A stretch of 64,000 nt of DNA from Acidobacteriota bacterium (GCA_020199775.1 JAIVJZ010000003.1:79113-143112); one strand, 5' to 3'. Shown: positions 40,856-50,709, counted from the first letter of the stretch. The notes: generated by a model from the sequence alone, not told the origin. Program-made: numbers and translations.

Positions 40856-43800
40856 TTAGTCCGCACTGCTGATTTGCAGCAACAGGCCGTGCGTGGTTTC
40901 GATCACGTCGTCCGCCTCTTCCTCGCTCAGATCAAGGCGCAGGACGCCGTTCGGCGTGAAACTCGCGCCGGGGCGCGTGCCCACGAGCGCGAGCAATTTT
41001 TCGGGCGCGACGCGCGCCTTCTCGCTCAGTTTGACGGCGATGCCGCCCGGCGTCCGGTCGAGCGACAGCACGCCGACCGTCTCGGCCGTGCGACGCAGCC
41101 GCGCGTAAGCCAGAAGTCTCTCGACGGATTCGGGGATGCGCCCGTAGCGATCTTCCGTCTCGGCGCGAATCTGGCGCAGCGTCTCGTCGTCGCGCGCCGA
41201 GGCGATGCGCTTGTAAGTGCGCAAGCGCTGCCCCATGTCCGAGATGTAATCTTCGGAGATCGCCACGTCGACGCCCAGATTGAGCGAGACGGAGGTTTCG
41301 TCCTGCACGTCCTCGCCGCGCAGTTCCGAGACGGTGCGCTCCAACATCTGCGTGTAAAGATCGAAGCCGAGCGCGTCCATGTGGCCGGACTGCTGGCCGC
41401 CTAAGAGATTCCCCGCCCCGCGCAGTTCGAGGTCGAGGGCGGCGACGCGAAAGCCCGCGCCGAGGTCGGAAAACTCGCGTATCGCCGCCAGACGCCTGCG
41501 CGCAATCGGCGTGAGTTCCTGCTCCGAAGGGATCAACAGATAGGCGTAAGCGCGACGGTTGGAACGCCCGACGCGCCCGCGCAGTTGATACAGTTGCGCC
41601 AGCCCGTAGTGATCGGCACGGTTTATGATGATGGTGTTGGCGCGCGGGATGTCTATGCCGTTCTCGATGATGGTGGTGGCGACCAGAACGTCGTATTTAT
41701 AGGCCATAAAATCGAGCATCACCCCCTCCATCTCCTTCTCGTTCATCTGCCCGTGCGCCACGCAGACGCGCGCCTGCGGCACGAGCCGCTGAACGAGCGC
41801 GGCGATGGTTTCGATGGTCTCGACGCGGTTGTGGATGAAGAAGACCTGCCCGCCGCGCCCCAACTCCAACTCGATCCCCGACTTGATGACCGACTCGCCG
41901 AACTGCACGACTTGCGTCTGAATGGCGAGGCGGTCGCGCGGCGGCGTCTCGATGATGGACATGTCGCGCAAGCCCATCAGAGACATGTTGAGCGTGCGCG
42001 GGATGGGCGTGGCCGAGAGCGTCAGCACGTCCACTTTTTTCTTCAACTGTTTGAGCCGTTCTTTGTGCGCGACGCCGAAACGCTGCTCCTCGTCCACGAC
42101 GACTAATCCGAGATCGCGAAACTTCAAATCCTTCGACAGTATCCGGTGCGTGCCGACGAGGATGTCCACCTCGCCCGCCTCGACGCGCTTGACGACCTCT
42201 TTCTGCTCCTTCGGCGTGCGGAATCTGGAAAGCAATTCGACGCGCACGGGGAAGGCCGCGTAACGAGCCGTGAAGGTTTCGTAGTGCTGGTAGGCCAGGA
42301 CGGTCGTCGGCGTCAGGACGGCCACCTGCTTCGACTCCATCACGGCCTTGAAGGCCGCGCGCATCGCCACCTCGGTCTTACCGTAGCCCACGTCGCCGCA
42401 CAGCAGCCTGTCCATCGGCGTCGTCGCTTCCATGTCCGCCTTCACGTCTTCGATGGCCGTCTCCTGATCGGGCGTCGGCACGTACTCGAAGCCGTCCTCG
42501 AACTCGCGCTGCCACGGGGAGTCGGTCGCGTAGGCATAACCGCCGACGAGCTTGCGTTCGGCGTAGAGGCGCAAAAGTTCGTCGGCCATGTCGCGCATCG
42601 CGCGTTTGGCCTTGGCCTTCGTCTTCTGCCAGCCGAGTCCGCCGAGGCGGTCGAGCACCGGCTCGTGCCCCTCCGCGCTCGAATAACGCTGCACGAGATC
42701 GAGGCGTTCGACGGGCACATACAACTTCGCCTCCTCCGCGTAGAACAGCAGCATGAACTCGCCGCGGCGGCCGGGGCCGAGATCGAGCGTCTGCAAGCCG
42801 CCGAAGCGCGCGATGCCGTGGTCGATGTGGACGACGAAGTCGCCGACTTTCAGATCGCGGAAGTCCGACAAAAATGCCGCCGTCTTCGACTTCTTGCGCG
42901 GCCTCTTCGCGGATACGGAAGCCTGCCCCGTCCCCGGCGTGCGATGCTCCACGGTCGCGCCGTCGTGCGCCTCGTCAAACAGATCGTTCTCGACGTGGAC
43001 GACCAGCCCCGCCGACGGCAACTCGAAGCCGCCGGACAAACGCCCGACCGTAACTAACGCCTGCCCCTCTTCGAGCGCGCCGCCCTCGCCCGCCAGCGCG
43101 ACGCGCGCGCCGACGTTGTATTCCGCGAGCATCTCCCCCACGCGCTCGGCTATCCCTGCGCTCGGCATCGCAAACACGACGCGCGCGTCTCCCTGAATCT
43201 GCGCGCGCCGCACGTCGGCCGCCAGTTCCGCGATGCGCCCGTGGTAACGACGCGCCGCGCGCGTGTTCCACTCGATCTCCGGGGCGCGCTCGACTGCCGG
43301 GAAGAGAAACAGCGGCGCGGCGGTCGGGCGCGCGCGCCCGATAGACACTATCGCCGCCGCTTCCGCCTCGCCCGCGAACCGCTCGTCGGTCGTCGCCGCC
43401 GCGCGCCCCAGCGTCCGCAACTCGACGCGCGGCACTCCCCCTACGCCGTGGCGCAACTCTTCCGCCGTCAAATAAAGTTCTTCGGGGCGCAGCGCGATCT
43501 CGTCCGCGCTCTCCATCTCGTTGTAGCGCGCGCTCAGAGTCTCGTAAGTGTTTCCGAGAAACGTTTCGAGGGCGGCGGGTTCGTCGGCCACGAACACGGT
43601 CTCGCGTTGCAGGTAATCGAACGCGCTCGCGGGCGTGGAATGGACGAGCGAGACGAGCCACTCCCAGCCCGCGAAAGTCTCCCCCTCGTCGGCGTGCACG
43701 GTGCGGTCGCGCAGCGCGCGCGCGTAACGCTCGTCCGCCCAACGCTCGCGCGCCAGTTCCGCCCACAGACGAAAATCGTCCGCGCCCACGGCGTACTCGC

Positions 43801-44557
43801 GCATCGGCACGATCTCGATCTCCTGCAACTGCGCGACGGACAACTGCGTCTCCGGGTCGAACTCGCGTATCGAATCGACCGTGTCGCCGAAGAACTCCAC
43901 GCGCACCGGGCGTTCGTGTCCCGGCGACCACACATCCAGAATCCCGCCGCGCAGAGAAAATTCCCCGACCGCGCCGATGGGGTCTTCGCGCACGTAACCG
44001 GAAGCGAGCAGCAACTCGATCAACTCTTCCGGCGCATGATCCTCGTCGCGTCGGAGCGTCGCGCCCGTCGCGCGCAGTTGTTCCGGTTTGACGGTGCGAC
44101 GCGCCAGCGCGCGCGCCGTCAGCAGCACGAAACTGCCTTGCCCCTGCGCGAGCCGCCAGAGCGTCAGCGCGCGCCGCTCCAGAGTCTCCGCGTGCGGCGA
44201 CGCGCCCGCATACGGGTCGCCCTCCGAAGCGGGCAGCGTCAGCACCGCCGTCCGGGCCCCGGCGTGTGCCCCTTCGTCAACGCCGCGACGCCGCAACGCC
44301 TCGCTCCAAAAACAGAGATCGCGATCCCACTGTTCGAGGTCGCGGCTCGCCTCCACGACGACTGCCAGCCGCATCCCCGTCTCGCGCTGCAACGCCGCCA
44401 GCACGAGCGCGCGCGCCGCCCCCGAAGTCAGGCCGCTGACGGACACCACGCGCGCCCCGCCGCGCACCTCCGCCACGAGACGCCGCAACTCGCCGCCCTC
44501 CAACACGCGCCGCAACGCGCCCTCCACCGGCAACCCCTTTTGCACTGTGCTACTCAT
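40856..44557 (-). CDS. mfd: Transcription-repair coupling factor Mfd
   Basis: Encodes 1233 residues from the ATG at 44557; the open frame upstream translates palindrome P11. Mfd removes stalled RNA polymerase and recruits UvrA to DNA damage. Order: UvrB-like N-terminal region (residues ~1-330), RNA polymerase-interacting domain (FVVHIDHGIARFGGLQTL at about 560), then RecG-like translocase with Walker A LLCGDVGYGKTEVAMRAAFK, the DEEQRFGVAHKE box, SATPIPRTLNMSL and RGRVGRS, and a C-terminal UvrA-contact domain. Length is normal (about 1150-1200) with a slightly longer N-terminal part. Confidence 0.97.
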   Translation of the reverse strand: MSSTVQKGLPVEGALRRVLEGGELRRLVAEVRGGARVVSVSGLTSGAARALVLAALQRETGMRLAVVVEASRDLEQWDRDLCFWSEALRRRGVDEGAHAGARTAVLTLPASEGDPYAGASPHAETLERRALTLWRLAQGQGSFVLLTARALARRTVKPEQLRATGATLRRDEDHAPEELIELLLASGYVREDPIGAVGEFSLRGGILDVWSPGHERPVRVEFFGDTVDSIREFDPETQLSVAQLQEIEIVPMREYAVGADDFRLWAELARERWADERYARALRDRTVHADEGETFAGWEWLVSLVHSTPASAFDYLQRETVFVADEPAALETFLGNTYETLSARYNEMESADEIALRPEELYLTAEELRHGVGGVPRVELRTLGRAAATTDERFAGEAEAAAIVSIGRARPTAAPLFLFPAVERAPEIEWNTRAARRYHGRIAELAADVRRAQIQGDARVVFAMPSAGIAERVGEMLAEYNVGARVALAGEGGALEEGQALVTVGRLSGGFELPSAGLVVHVENDLFDEAHDGATVEHRTPGTGQASVSAKRPRKKSKTAAFLSDFRDLKVGDFVVHIDHGIARFGGLQTLDLGPGRRGEFMLLFYAEEAKLYVPVERLDLVQRYSSAEGHEPVLDRLGGLGWQKTKAKAKRAMRDMADELLRLYAERKLVGGYAYATDSPWQREFEDGFEYVPTPDQETAIEDVKADMEATTPMDRLLCGDVGYGKTEVAMRAAFKAVMESKQVAVLTPTTVLAYQHYETFTARYAAFPVRVELLSRFRTPKEQKEVVKRVEAGEVDILVGTHRILSKDLKFRDLGLVVVDEEQRFGVAHKERLKQLKKKVDVLTLSATPIPRTLNMSLMGLRDMSIIETPPRDRLAIQTQVVQFGESVIKSGIELELGRGGQVFFIHNRVETIETIAALVQRLVPQARVCVAHGQMNEKEMEGVMLDFMAYKYDVLVATTIIENGIDIPRANTIIINRADHYGLAQLYQLRGRVGRSNRRAYAYLLIPSEQELTPIARRRLAAIREFSDLGAGFRVAALDLELRGAGNLLGGQQSGHMDALGFDLYTQMLERTVSELRGEDVQDETSVSLNLGVDVAISEDYISDMGQRLRTYKRIASARDDETLRQIRAETEDRYGRIPESVERLLAYARLRRTAETVGVLSLDRTPGGIAVKLSEKARVAPEKLLALVGTRPGASFTPNGVLRLDLSEEEADDVIETTHGLLLQISSAD

Positions 44558-44644
44558 GTCTTTGAAACGATGAACCATGAACGATGAACGATGAATAGAA
44601 AACACCTGCTTGAGTTTTTCTATTCATCGTTCATCGTTCCGCGT
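44558..44644. repeat. Heptamer palindrome P11
   Basis: The left arm reads GATGAAC, CATGAAC, GATGAAC, GATGAAT, AGAAAA in tandem. The right arm is its complement except for three adjacent bases (31 of 34 pair). It fills the exact space between the stop of the gene at 44645 and the mfd start codon. Confidence 0.95.
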
Positions 44645-45025
44645 TCATCCTTTGCTTTCCTCCCACCATTTCTCGCCGCGCTCGCCGAGGGCGACTTTGC
44701 ATTCGTGGACGCGCCCGCGCGCCTCGCCCTCCGCGTCCCGGTCGCCCGCGCGCAGGGCGCGCCCCACGTCGCGCCGCGCCCGCATCAACTCGTTGACGAG
44801 TTGTTGCCGCCGCTCTTCCGGGATGTTCGGGTCGGTCGCGCGCCAGCGGCGGCCATCAATCAATACATGATGCCCGTCGGGGGTTTTCTCGACCCGTTTC
44901 TTCCTTCCCGCAGCGGCGGCGGAGGCGGCAACGCCCCGCGCGCCTTTTTGCGGCGCGCCCTTCCCGGCCGCGTCGCTTTCTTTGCGCGCCGTCGTCCTCT
45001 TCTTCTTGCCCTTCTCGCTCGTCAC
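44645..45025 (-). CDS. Small conserved basic protein coupled to rfaE2
   Basis: Encodes 126 residues from a GTG at 45025 that overlaps the rfaE2 stop as GTGA. The N-terminal ~45 residues are Lys/Ala-rich and probably flexible. The C-terminal half has the conserved wording [19 protein letters not shown] and then [21 protein letters not shown] know that pattern from small uncharacterised proteins in many bacteria (D-G-x-x-x-x-I-x-G-R-R-W-R-x-x-D-P). Their function is not known. The stop lies at the start of palindrome P11. Confidence 0.75.
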   Translation of the reverse strand: MTSEKGKKKRTTARKESDAAGKGAPQKGARGVAASAAAAGRKKRVEKTPDGHHVLIDGRRWRATDPNIPEERRQQLVNELMRARRDVGRALRAGDRDAEGEARGRVHECKVALGERGEKWWEESKG

Positions 45026-45510
45026 TTGTCGCCTGCCACGCTTGTCCTGATGCGTTCGATGATGTCGCTCGTCGAAACGCCTTCGACGAAGGGGAGGGCG
45101 AGGACGCGCCCGCCCGCGGCTTCGACCTCTTCGCGGCCGTGTATTTCGTCCAGACCGTAATCGCCGCCTTTGACCAGAACGTCGGGCAACAACCGTGCGA
45201 TGAGCGCGCGCGGCGAGAGCGCGTCGAAGATCGTGACGTAGCTGACCGCGCCGAGCGCGGCGAGCATTTCGGCGCGCTCGCGTTCGTTCATCACGGGGCG
45301 CGAGTCGCCTTTGAGCGAGCGCACGGCCGCGTCCGAGTTGATCGCGACGAGCAGGGCGTCGCCGAGAGAGCGCGCCGCCTGCAAGTAGCGTGTGTGGCCG
45401 ACGTGCAGAATGTCGAAGCACCCGTTCGTAAACACGAGCCGCCGCCCCTGTGCGCGCAAACTCTCGCGCACCGCGCGCGCCTCATCCGGCGTTAGAATCT
45501 TCTCGTTCAT
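45022..45510 (-). CDS. rfaE2: D-glycero-beta-D-manno-heptose 1-phosphate adenylyltransferase
   Basis: Encodes 162 residues from the ATG at 45510, the size of the stand-alone nucleotidyltransferase half of HldE. It makes ADP-heptose for lipopolysaccharide core. The HIGH-type motif is in [19 protein letters not shown], and the family signature [20 protein letters not shown] and [20 protein letters not shown] (in part) follow. The kinase half is not in the window. It implies a heptose-containing envelope glycan and so an outer membrane. It overlaps the next gene by four bases. Confidence 0.93.
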   Translation of the reverse strand: MNEKILTPDEARAVRESLRAQGRRLVFTNGCFDILHVGHTRYLQAARSLGDALLVAINSDAAVRSLKGDSRPVMNERERAEMLAALGAVSYVTIFDALSPRALIARLLPDVLVKGGDYGLDEIHGREEVEAAGGRVLALPFVEGVSTSDIIERIRTSVAGDK

Positions 45511-45550
45511 ATGCTGCGATTGCGTTGATGCTAACACGAACGGGAAGCAT

Positions 45551-45585
45551 CGGTCAGCTATCAACTGTCGGCCGTCGGGCATCAA
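45551..45585. repeat. Single-arm heptamer array
   Basis: GTCAGCT, ATCAACT, GTCGGCC, GTCGGGC, ATCAACA units in a row, related to the GCTGACA/GTTGACG units of palindrome P15. No matching arm is found nearby, so this may be a decayed or half copy. It lies in the divergent rfaE2/lysS promoter region. A direct repeat of ACATATGAGAA follows at about 45619-45641. Confidence 0.6.
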
Positions 45586-45646
45586 CAAAATAACCGCGCG
45601 GCGTAGTCGTCGTATGTCAAACATATGAGAAACATATGAGAATCAT

Positions 45647-45675
45647 TTGCTGATGGGTGACCGCTTCTCTATAAT
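45647..45675 (+). promoter_or_regulatory. Promoter of lysS
   Basis: A perfect TATAAT at 45670-45675, preceded after 17 bases by TTGCTG (45647-45652), lies 27 bases before the lysS start, so the leader would be short. Confidence 0.6.
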
Positions 45676-45701
45676 TCGCATTTCGCCCGGAGCAGGAATA
45701 G

Positions 45702-47621
45702 ATGACAGAGAACAACACGCCCTTCATCGAAGACAACGACCAGACGCGCGCGCGCCGCGAGCACCTCGACAAAATTCAACAACTCACCGGCAACGCCTAC
45801 CCGAACAAGTTCCGGCGCACGAATCTGACGGCGAGCGCGGAGGGCGAAGACACGATCACGTCCGTCGTCGCGCGGTTCAAACACCACGAGCCGCCGCGCA
45901 TCGAAGGGCAGCGACCGACGCCCGAACAACTCGAAGCGGCCAACGCGGAATTGAAAACTCTCGGCGACGTGCGCGTCGGCGGGCGTCTCAGTGTGCCGCC
46001 GCGCGTGATGGGCAAGGCCGCGTTCGTGCACCTCTCCGACGGCCGGGAACGCCTGCAAATCTACGTGCGCCGCGACGACGTGCGGCCGATGCAGCACCGC
46101 GGGCGCGAACTCGACGGATGGGAACTCTTCGGCCTGCTCGACCACGGCGATTTCATCGGCGTCGAAGGCTTCCTCTTCGTCACGAAGACGGGCGAACTCT
46201 CCGTCCACGTCCGCGCCTTTGAGTTTCTCGCGAAGGCTCTCTTGCCCATGCCCGACAAGATGCACGGCATCAGCGACCCCGAAATCCGCCAACGCCAACG
46301 CTACGCCGACCTCATCGCGGGCAGCCTCAAAATCGACAAGGACAACGAGACGGGCGCGGGCGGCGAAGCGCAGGAGGCGCGCGAACTCACCACCCGCGAA
46401 GTCTTTGAACGCCGCTCGAAGATCATCCGGGAGATGCGCGCATTTTTAGACGAGCGCGGTTACATCGAAGTCGAGACGCCGATGCTCACGCCCATCGCTT
46501 CGGGCGCGGCGGCGCGTCCCTTCAAGACGCACCACAACGCGCTCGACATAGACCTCTACGCACGCATCGCGCCGGAACTCTACCTCAAGCGGCTCGTCGT
46601 CGGCGGCTTCGAGCGCGTCTACGAACTCAACCGCAACTTCCGCAACGAAGGCATCTCCACGCGCCACAACCCCGAATTCACCATGCTCGAATTCTACTGC
46701 GCCTACATGGACGTAAACGGCATGATGGACTTCTGCGAAGAGATGCTGCGCCAGTCAGTCATCAAAGCAACAGGCGACACGGCGGTTCGCTTTGGTGATG
46801 AAGAGATTGATTTCGGTAAATTCGAGCGGTTAACGATGAAGCAAGCAATTGCTAAATACTGGGATTATGAGGAACTGAGTGGCGAGAAGTTCGACGTTAG
46901 CTGGCTTGACGAGCCACTTCGGACATTTCACATGCTCCATTTTTGGGACAGCATAGAATTTGATTTAGCTGAGGCAGCACAAACAGCTAATAATGATGTA
47001 GAACGCTCTTTAGCAATTGAATTTACTAAACAGCGCGTCAAAGACCACATCTGGAAAGAAGCCAAAGCAGGAGGATCACTTACGGCCATTTCTAAAATTG
47101 ACAGAAATGTAGATACGCCAAAAGAGGTTAAAGTAGCTCACGCAATAGAAGGGCTATTTGAACGTGTAGCTGAGCCGCATCTAGTCCAACCAACATTCAT
47201 AACGGACTTTCCGAAACCAATCTCGCCGCTCTCAAAAGCATCGCCCGCCGATCCATCAGTGGCCGAACGCTTCGAGTTGTATATCGCGGGGATGGAGTGC
47301 GCGAACGGGTTTTCGGAGTTGAACGATCCGGTGGAGCAGTATGAGCGGTTTAAGGAACAGGCCGGGGCGCGGGAGCGGGGCGACGAAGAGGCGATGCAGA
47401 TGGATACGGATTACGTGCGCGCGCTCGCTTACGGGATGCCCCCGGCGGCGGGCATCGGGATCGGTATTGATCGCATCGTTATGCTCCTGACGAACCGGCG
47501 TTCTATCCGCGACGTGATTCTCTTCCCGCACATGCGCCCCGCCGCCGCCGCGCCGAAGCCGGAAGAGGCGACGGACGCACAGGCGGAATCAATTGACGCA
47601 CAGGCGGGCGGCAAAGCGTGA
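45702..47621 (+). CDS. lysS: Lysyl-tRNA synthetase, class II, with an internal AT-rich segment
   Basis: Encodes 639 residues; typical bacterial LysRS has about 500. The anticodon-binding OB-fold is at residues ~85-210 ([36 protein letters not shown]). The class II core shows motif 2 [21 protein letters not shown] and motif 3 [17 protein letters not shown]. Between [14 protein letters not shown] and the conserved [11 protein letters not shown] the protein is about 60 residues longer than E. coli LysRS. The DNA of that stretch (about 46760-47235) is much richer in A and T than the rest of the gene. A low-complexity tail of ~25 residues ends the protein. The promoter is at 45647-45675. Confidence 0.95.
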   Translation: MTENNTPFIEDNDQTRARREHLDKIQQLTGNAYPNKFRRTNLTASAEGEDTITSVVARFKHHEPPRIEGQRPTPEQLEAANAELKTLGDVRVGGRLSVPPRVMGKAAFVHLSDGRERLQIYVRRDDVRPMQHRGRELDGWELFGLLDHGDFIGVEGFLFVTKTGELSVHVRAFEFLAKALLPMPDKMHGISDPEIRQRQRYADLIAGSLKIDKDNETGAGGEAQEARELTTREVFERRSKIIREMRAFLDERGYIEVETPMLTPIASGAAARPFKTHHNALDIDLYARIAPELYLKRLVVGGFERVYELNRNFRNEGISTRHNPEFTMLEFYCAYMDVNGMMDFCEEMLRQSVIKATGDTAVRFGDEEIDFGKFERLTMKQAIAKYWDYEELSGEKFDVSWLDEPLRTFHMLHFWDSIEFDLAEAAQTANNDVERSLAIEFTKQRVKDHIWKEAKAGGSLTAISKIDRNVDTPKEVKVAHAIEGLFERVAEPHLVQPTFITDFPKPISPLSKASPADPSVAERFELYIAGMECANGFSELNDPVEQYERFKEQAGARERGDEEAMQMDTDYVRALAYGMPPAAGIGIGIDRIVMLLTNRRSIRDVILFPHMRPAAAAPKPEEATDAQAESIDAQAGGKA

Positions 47622-47743
47622 TTTTGACCGCCGCACTTTTTTTAACCCCTAATCCCCGCGAGCCTCTGTCGGAAGTTAAAGCGGCGAAGTAGCCGCGTCC
47701 GCGACGAAAAATACCGGGCGGTTCCTCGAAAGGCCGCTGCCGA

Positions 47744-49477
47744 TTACTGTCTGGTCGGCGTCGAATTGTTCGGCGCGGACGCGGCGGAAGAGGCGGCGGC
47801 CTTCTGTCGTAGTTTGGCCTGTCGCTCCGCGACCCACGCGGGCACTGTGCCCTGTCGCCCCAACGAGACGGCGTAGTCGTTCATGGCGGCGAGCGCGCCC
47901 GCGTGGTCGCCCGCGCGCTCGCGCAGGCGGCTGATGTCTATGAGCGCCTGCGGGTTCGTATCGCCGTAGAGTTGGGCCGCGCGCTGGAAATTGTCGGCGG
48001 CGCGCGCGAGATGTCCCTGACGCTCGAAGAGGCGACCGAGATGATAGAAGGCGACGGGGTAACGCGCGGCGTCTTTTTGCGTGAGCGGCAGCAGCGCGGC
48101 GACGGCATCTTCGTCGCGTCTGAGGTTCATCAGCGCAGTTCCGAGTTCGAGATTGGCGGGCGGGAAATAATTGCCGGGGCTGCGCGCCAGTACGCCGCGA
48201 TAATGCTTCACCGCATCTTCCACGCTGCCACGCTCGCGCGCTTCGCGTGCGGAACGCAGCAGGTCGTAAGTGGCCGGATCAACTTTGTGCGCGGGGAATT
48301 TCGCGCCCGGTCGTCGTGGGGCGCGAACGTCGCGCGCGTCGGCGGTCTTCAGGTTCGCGGCCTCTGCGTCGTCGGCGGTCGCGTCGGCGGCGGCGGTGGG
48401 CGCGAGGAGTTCGCGTCGCGCCTCGCCGATCTCGCGCGGGACGCCCGCGCCGGTGCGCGTCGAGCGCGCGACGAAATTGTCGAGCACGCCGAGGCCGCGT
48501 TCCGGGTCGCCGTCTTCGGCGTAGGCGCGCGCGAGGGCGGCGGCCGCTTCCGCGTGCGCGGGTTCGAGACGCAGCGTGCGCAGCCATTCACGGATGGCGA
48601 GGTCGGCCTCGCCGCGCAGCAGGTGGAGACGGCCGAGGTTGTAGCTCGCTTCCGGGTAAGCGTAGTTCTCCTGCACGAGCGCGGCGGCGAGCGTCTCCCG
48701 CGCCTCGTCCCAGTGGCCTTGGCGTATGAGGATGACGCCGAGGTTGTTGAGGGCGCGCGAGTAGTTGCCGCGACGCTGCGAGATGGCTTTGCGGTAAGCG
48801 TCTTCGGCCGCGCTCGCGTCGCCGAGGCGCGCGAGGGCGTTGCCGGTGTTGAAGAAGAAGGGCGGGTCGTAGCGGTCTTCGTGAATCATCAGGCGCAACG
48901 CGTCGAGCGCTTCCGGCTGCCGCTTGAGCGCGACGAGACGATCTACGAGCGAGCGTTGCAGTCGCGCCCGTTCCGCGCCCGGCTTCGCGTCTTTGATCTC
49001 GGCGCGCAGGCGTTCGAGTTCCCCTTCCACGCTCTCGGATTTCGCCGCAACACTCTCCGGCGCGGAAGCGGACGGCGCATCAACCGGCGGGGCGACGACA
49101 GGAACGACCGCCGTAGGAGTTGTCGTCGGGACTGCCTTCGGCTTCGGCGTGGCGGAAGGGGTCGCGTTCGCCGCAGCGGCGGCGGCGCGGCGCGCGCGCG
49201 TGATCTCGGAGGCCGAACGGGGCGCGGTCTTCTTCTTATCCTCTCCTTCCTGTGCCCCGGCCGCTTTCGCCTTCGCGGCGGTCGGCTTGACGGCCGGTTG
49301 CGCCGACGCGGGAGCAGTTCGAGGCTTCGCCACGTCTTGCGCGAAGGCCGGAGGCGCACACCACGCCACGACAATCGCGGCTGCCGCGATGGAGAGCGTT
49401 GTGGCGCGCGTAGAGCGGGGCGCGTAGAGCGGGGCGCGGTCGTGTGTCTGATTCGGGTTCGAGAGTTGTTCCGGCAT
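47744..49477 (-). CDS. Secreted TPR-repeat protein
   Basis: Encodes 577 residues from the ATG at 49477 (GGAG upstream). A signal peptide is likely (TTLSIAAAAIVVAWCAPPAFA). A long Ala/Pro/Lys-rich linker (residues ~45-165) follows, and then TPR repeats: DPPFFFNTGNALARLGDASAAEDAYRKA, ALNNLGVILIRQGHWDEARETL, ASYNLGRLHLLRGEADLAI, and a second group after residue ~400, each given in part. TPRs mediate protein contacts. Being last in the exopolysaccharide/exosortase unit, it may support assembly or secretion of the polymer, but this is inference. Confidence 0.8.
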   Translation of the reverse strand: MPEQLSNPNQTHDRAPLYAPRSTRATTLSIAAAAIVVAWCAPPAFAQDVAKPRTAPASAQPAVKPTAAKAKAAGAQEGEDKKKTAPRSASEITRARRAAAAAANATPSATPKPKAVPTTTPTAVVPVVAPPVDAPSASAPESVAAKSESVEGELERLRAEIKDAKPGAERARLQRSLVDRLVALKRQPEALDALRLMIHEDRYDPPFFFNTGNALARLGDASAAEDAYRKAISQRRGNYSRALNNLGVILIRQGHWDEARETLAAALVQENYAYPEASYNLGRLHLLRGEADLAIREWLRTLRLEPAHAEAAAALARAYAEDGDPERGLGVLDNFVARSTRTGAGVPREIGEARRELLAPTAAADATADDAEAANLKTADARDVRAPRRPGAKFPAHKVDPATYDLLRSAREARERGSVEDAVKHYRGVLARSPGNYFPPANLELGTALMNLRRDEDAVAALLPLTQKDAARYPVAFYHLGRLFERQGHLARAADNFQRAAQLYGDTNPQALIDISRLRERAGDHAGALAAMNDYAVSLGRQGTVPAWVAERQAKLRQKAAASSAASAPNNSTPTRQ

Positions 49478-49575
49478 CTTTAGTTCTCCGTCGGAGTTTT
49501 TGGCAAAGTCCTGTGTGCGGGGTCGGCGACGCGCGAGTGCGCGCTTTGGTTTCGAGTGTGCGGCGGGCGTTCGGG

Positions 49576-50709
49576 TCAGCGCGTCTCCGTGTTCCGGCTG
49601 ACGCGGCGCGGTCGCTCTCTTGGTTGTTCGCTGCCGGGAGTTTTCAACCGCGGCGGCGCGGGCGTGAAGGCGTCGCCCGCGTAATTGATGATCGTGCCGC
49701 CGAAGCCGACCGCCCACGCGCGCGCGCGCGACGCGACCGAGAGGCGTTCGAGCGGGTGGCGCGTGCCGCTCGGTTCGCGTCGCCAGTTTGCGCCCCCGTC
49801 CGTCGTGTGGATGATCGTGCCGCCCGCGCCGGACGCCCAGCCTTCCTCCGCGTCTATAAATTTTACGTCTAACAGATCGACATCCACGTTCGATTCTTGT
49901 CTGAACCACGCCCGCCCGCCGTTGACGGTCGCAAGCACGAGGCCGCGCTCGCCGACCGCCCAGCCGCGCCGCTGCTCGACGAAAGAGACCGCGTTGAAGC
50001 GCGTCTCGACGCTCGCGGGTGAGCCGCCCGCGAGCCAACGCGCGCCGTCCGGGTTGTACAAGATCGTGTTGCCCGCGCCGACGAGCCAGCCCTGACCGGC
50101 CGGGAGAAACGCGCCGCCGAGCAGCAGGTGTTTCGTCGGCAGCGTCTGCCGCTTCCAACTCGCGCCGCCGTCCGTGGTCGCATAGAGCGCGCCCATCTCT
50201 CCGAAAGCCCAGCCGCGCGCGGCGTCAACGAAGGCGACGCGCGTTAAGAGCACGTCCACGTCCGCGCCCGTCACCTCGACGCGCGACCAAGTCTCGCCGC
50301 CGTCCGTCGTCCTCAACAGGTAAGAACGCGGCTCCTCTTTCGTCCTGAGCAGGTAGATGCTGCGGTCGCAGACGAGCCAGCCCGTCCGTTCGTTCACGAA
50401 ATAAACGTCGCGCAGCGTGTCTTCGGTGGGCGCGCGGCGCACCGCCCAGACGCGCCCGCCGTCCGTCGTCGCCAGCAGCGCGCCACGGCTTCCGACCGCC
50501 CAGCCGCGAGCCTCGTCCACAAAATAGACCGCGCGCAGCCACGCCATCGTCCCCGACGTTTGCGCGCTCCACTCGCCCGCCGCGACGGGCACAGTAAGCA
50601 GTAAGGAGTAAGCGGCGAGCAGTAAGACGCGAGCCGGGCGGCACGCGCGCCGATACCGTTGGCGGCGACGCGCGGCAGCTTCTCTTCCCTTCAGGCTCAT
50701 GCGTTTCAT
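49576..50709 (-). CDS. Ycf48/BNR-repeat beta-propeller protein
   Basis: Encodes 377 residues. The signal peptide core is LLLAAYSLLLTVPVAAG. The rest is six or seven similar units of about 45 residues: FVDEARGWAVGSRGALLATTDGG, FVNERTGWLVCDRS, FVDAARGWAFGEMGALYATTDGGASW, FIDAEEGWASGAGGTIIHTTDGGANW. This is the Ycf48-like seven-bladed propeller, known from photosystem II assembly in plants and cyanobacteria but widespread in other bacteria as an extracytoplasmic protein. Its role here is unknown. The segment coding the signal peptide is one arm of palindrome P12. The start could be 50709 or the Met three codons on. Confidence 0.82.
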   Translation of the reverse strand: MKRMSLKGREAAARRRQRYRRACRPARVLLLAAYSLLLTVPVAAGEWSAQTSGTMAWLRAVYFVDEARGWAVGSRGALLATTDGGRVWAVRRAPTEDTLRDVYFVNERTGWLVCDRSIYLLRTKEEPRSYLLRTTDGGETWSRVEVTGADVDVLLTRVAFVDAARGWAFGEMGALYATTDGGASWKRQTLPTKHLLLGGAFLPAGQGWLVGAGNTILYNPDGARWLAGGSPASVETRFNAVSFVEQRRGWAVGERGLVLATVNGGRAWFRQESNVDVDLLDVKFIDAEEGWASGAGGTIIHTTDGGANWRREPSGTRHPLERLSVASRARAWAVGFGGTIINYAGDAFTPAPPRLKTPGSEQPRERPRRVSRNTETR

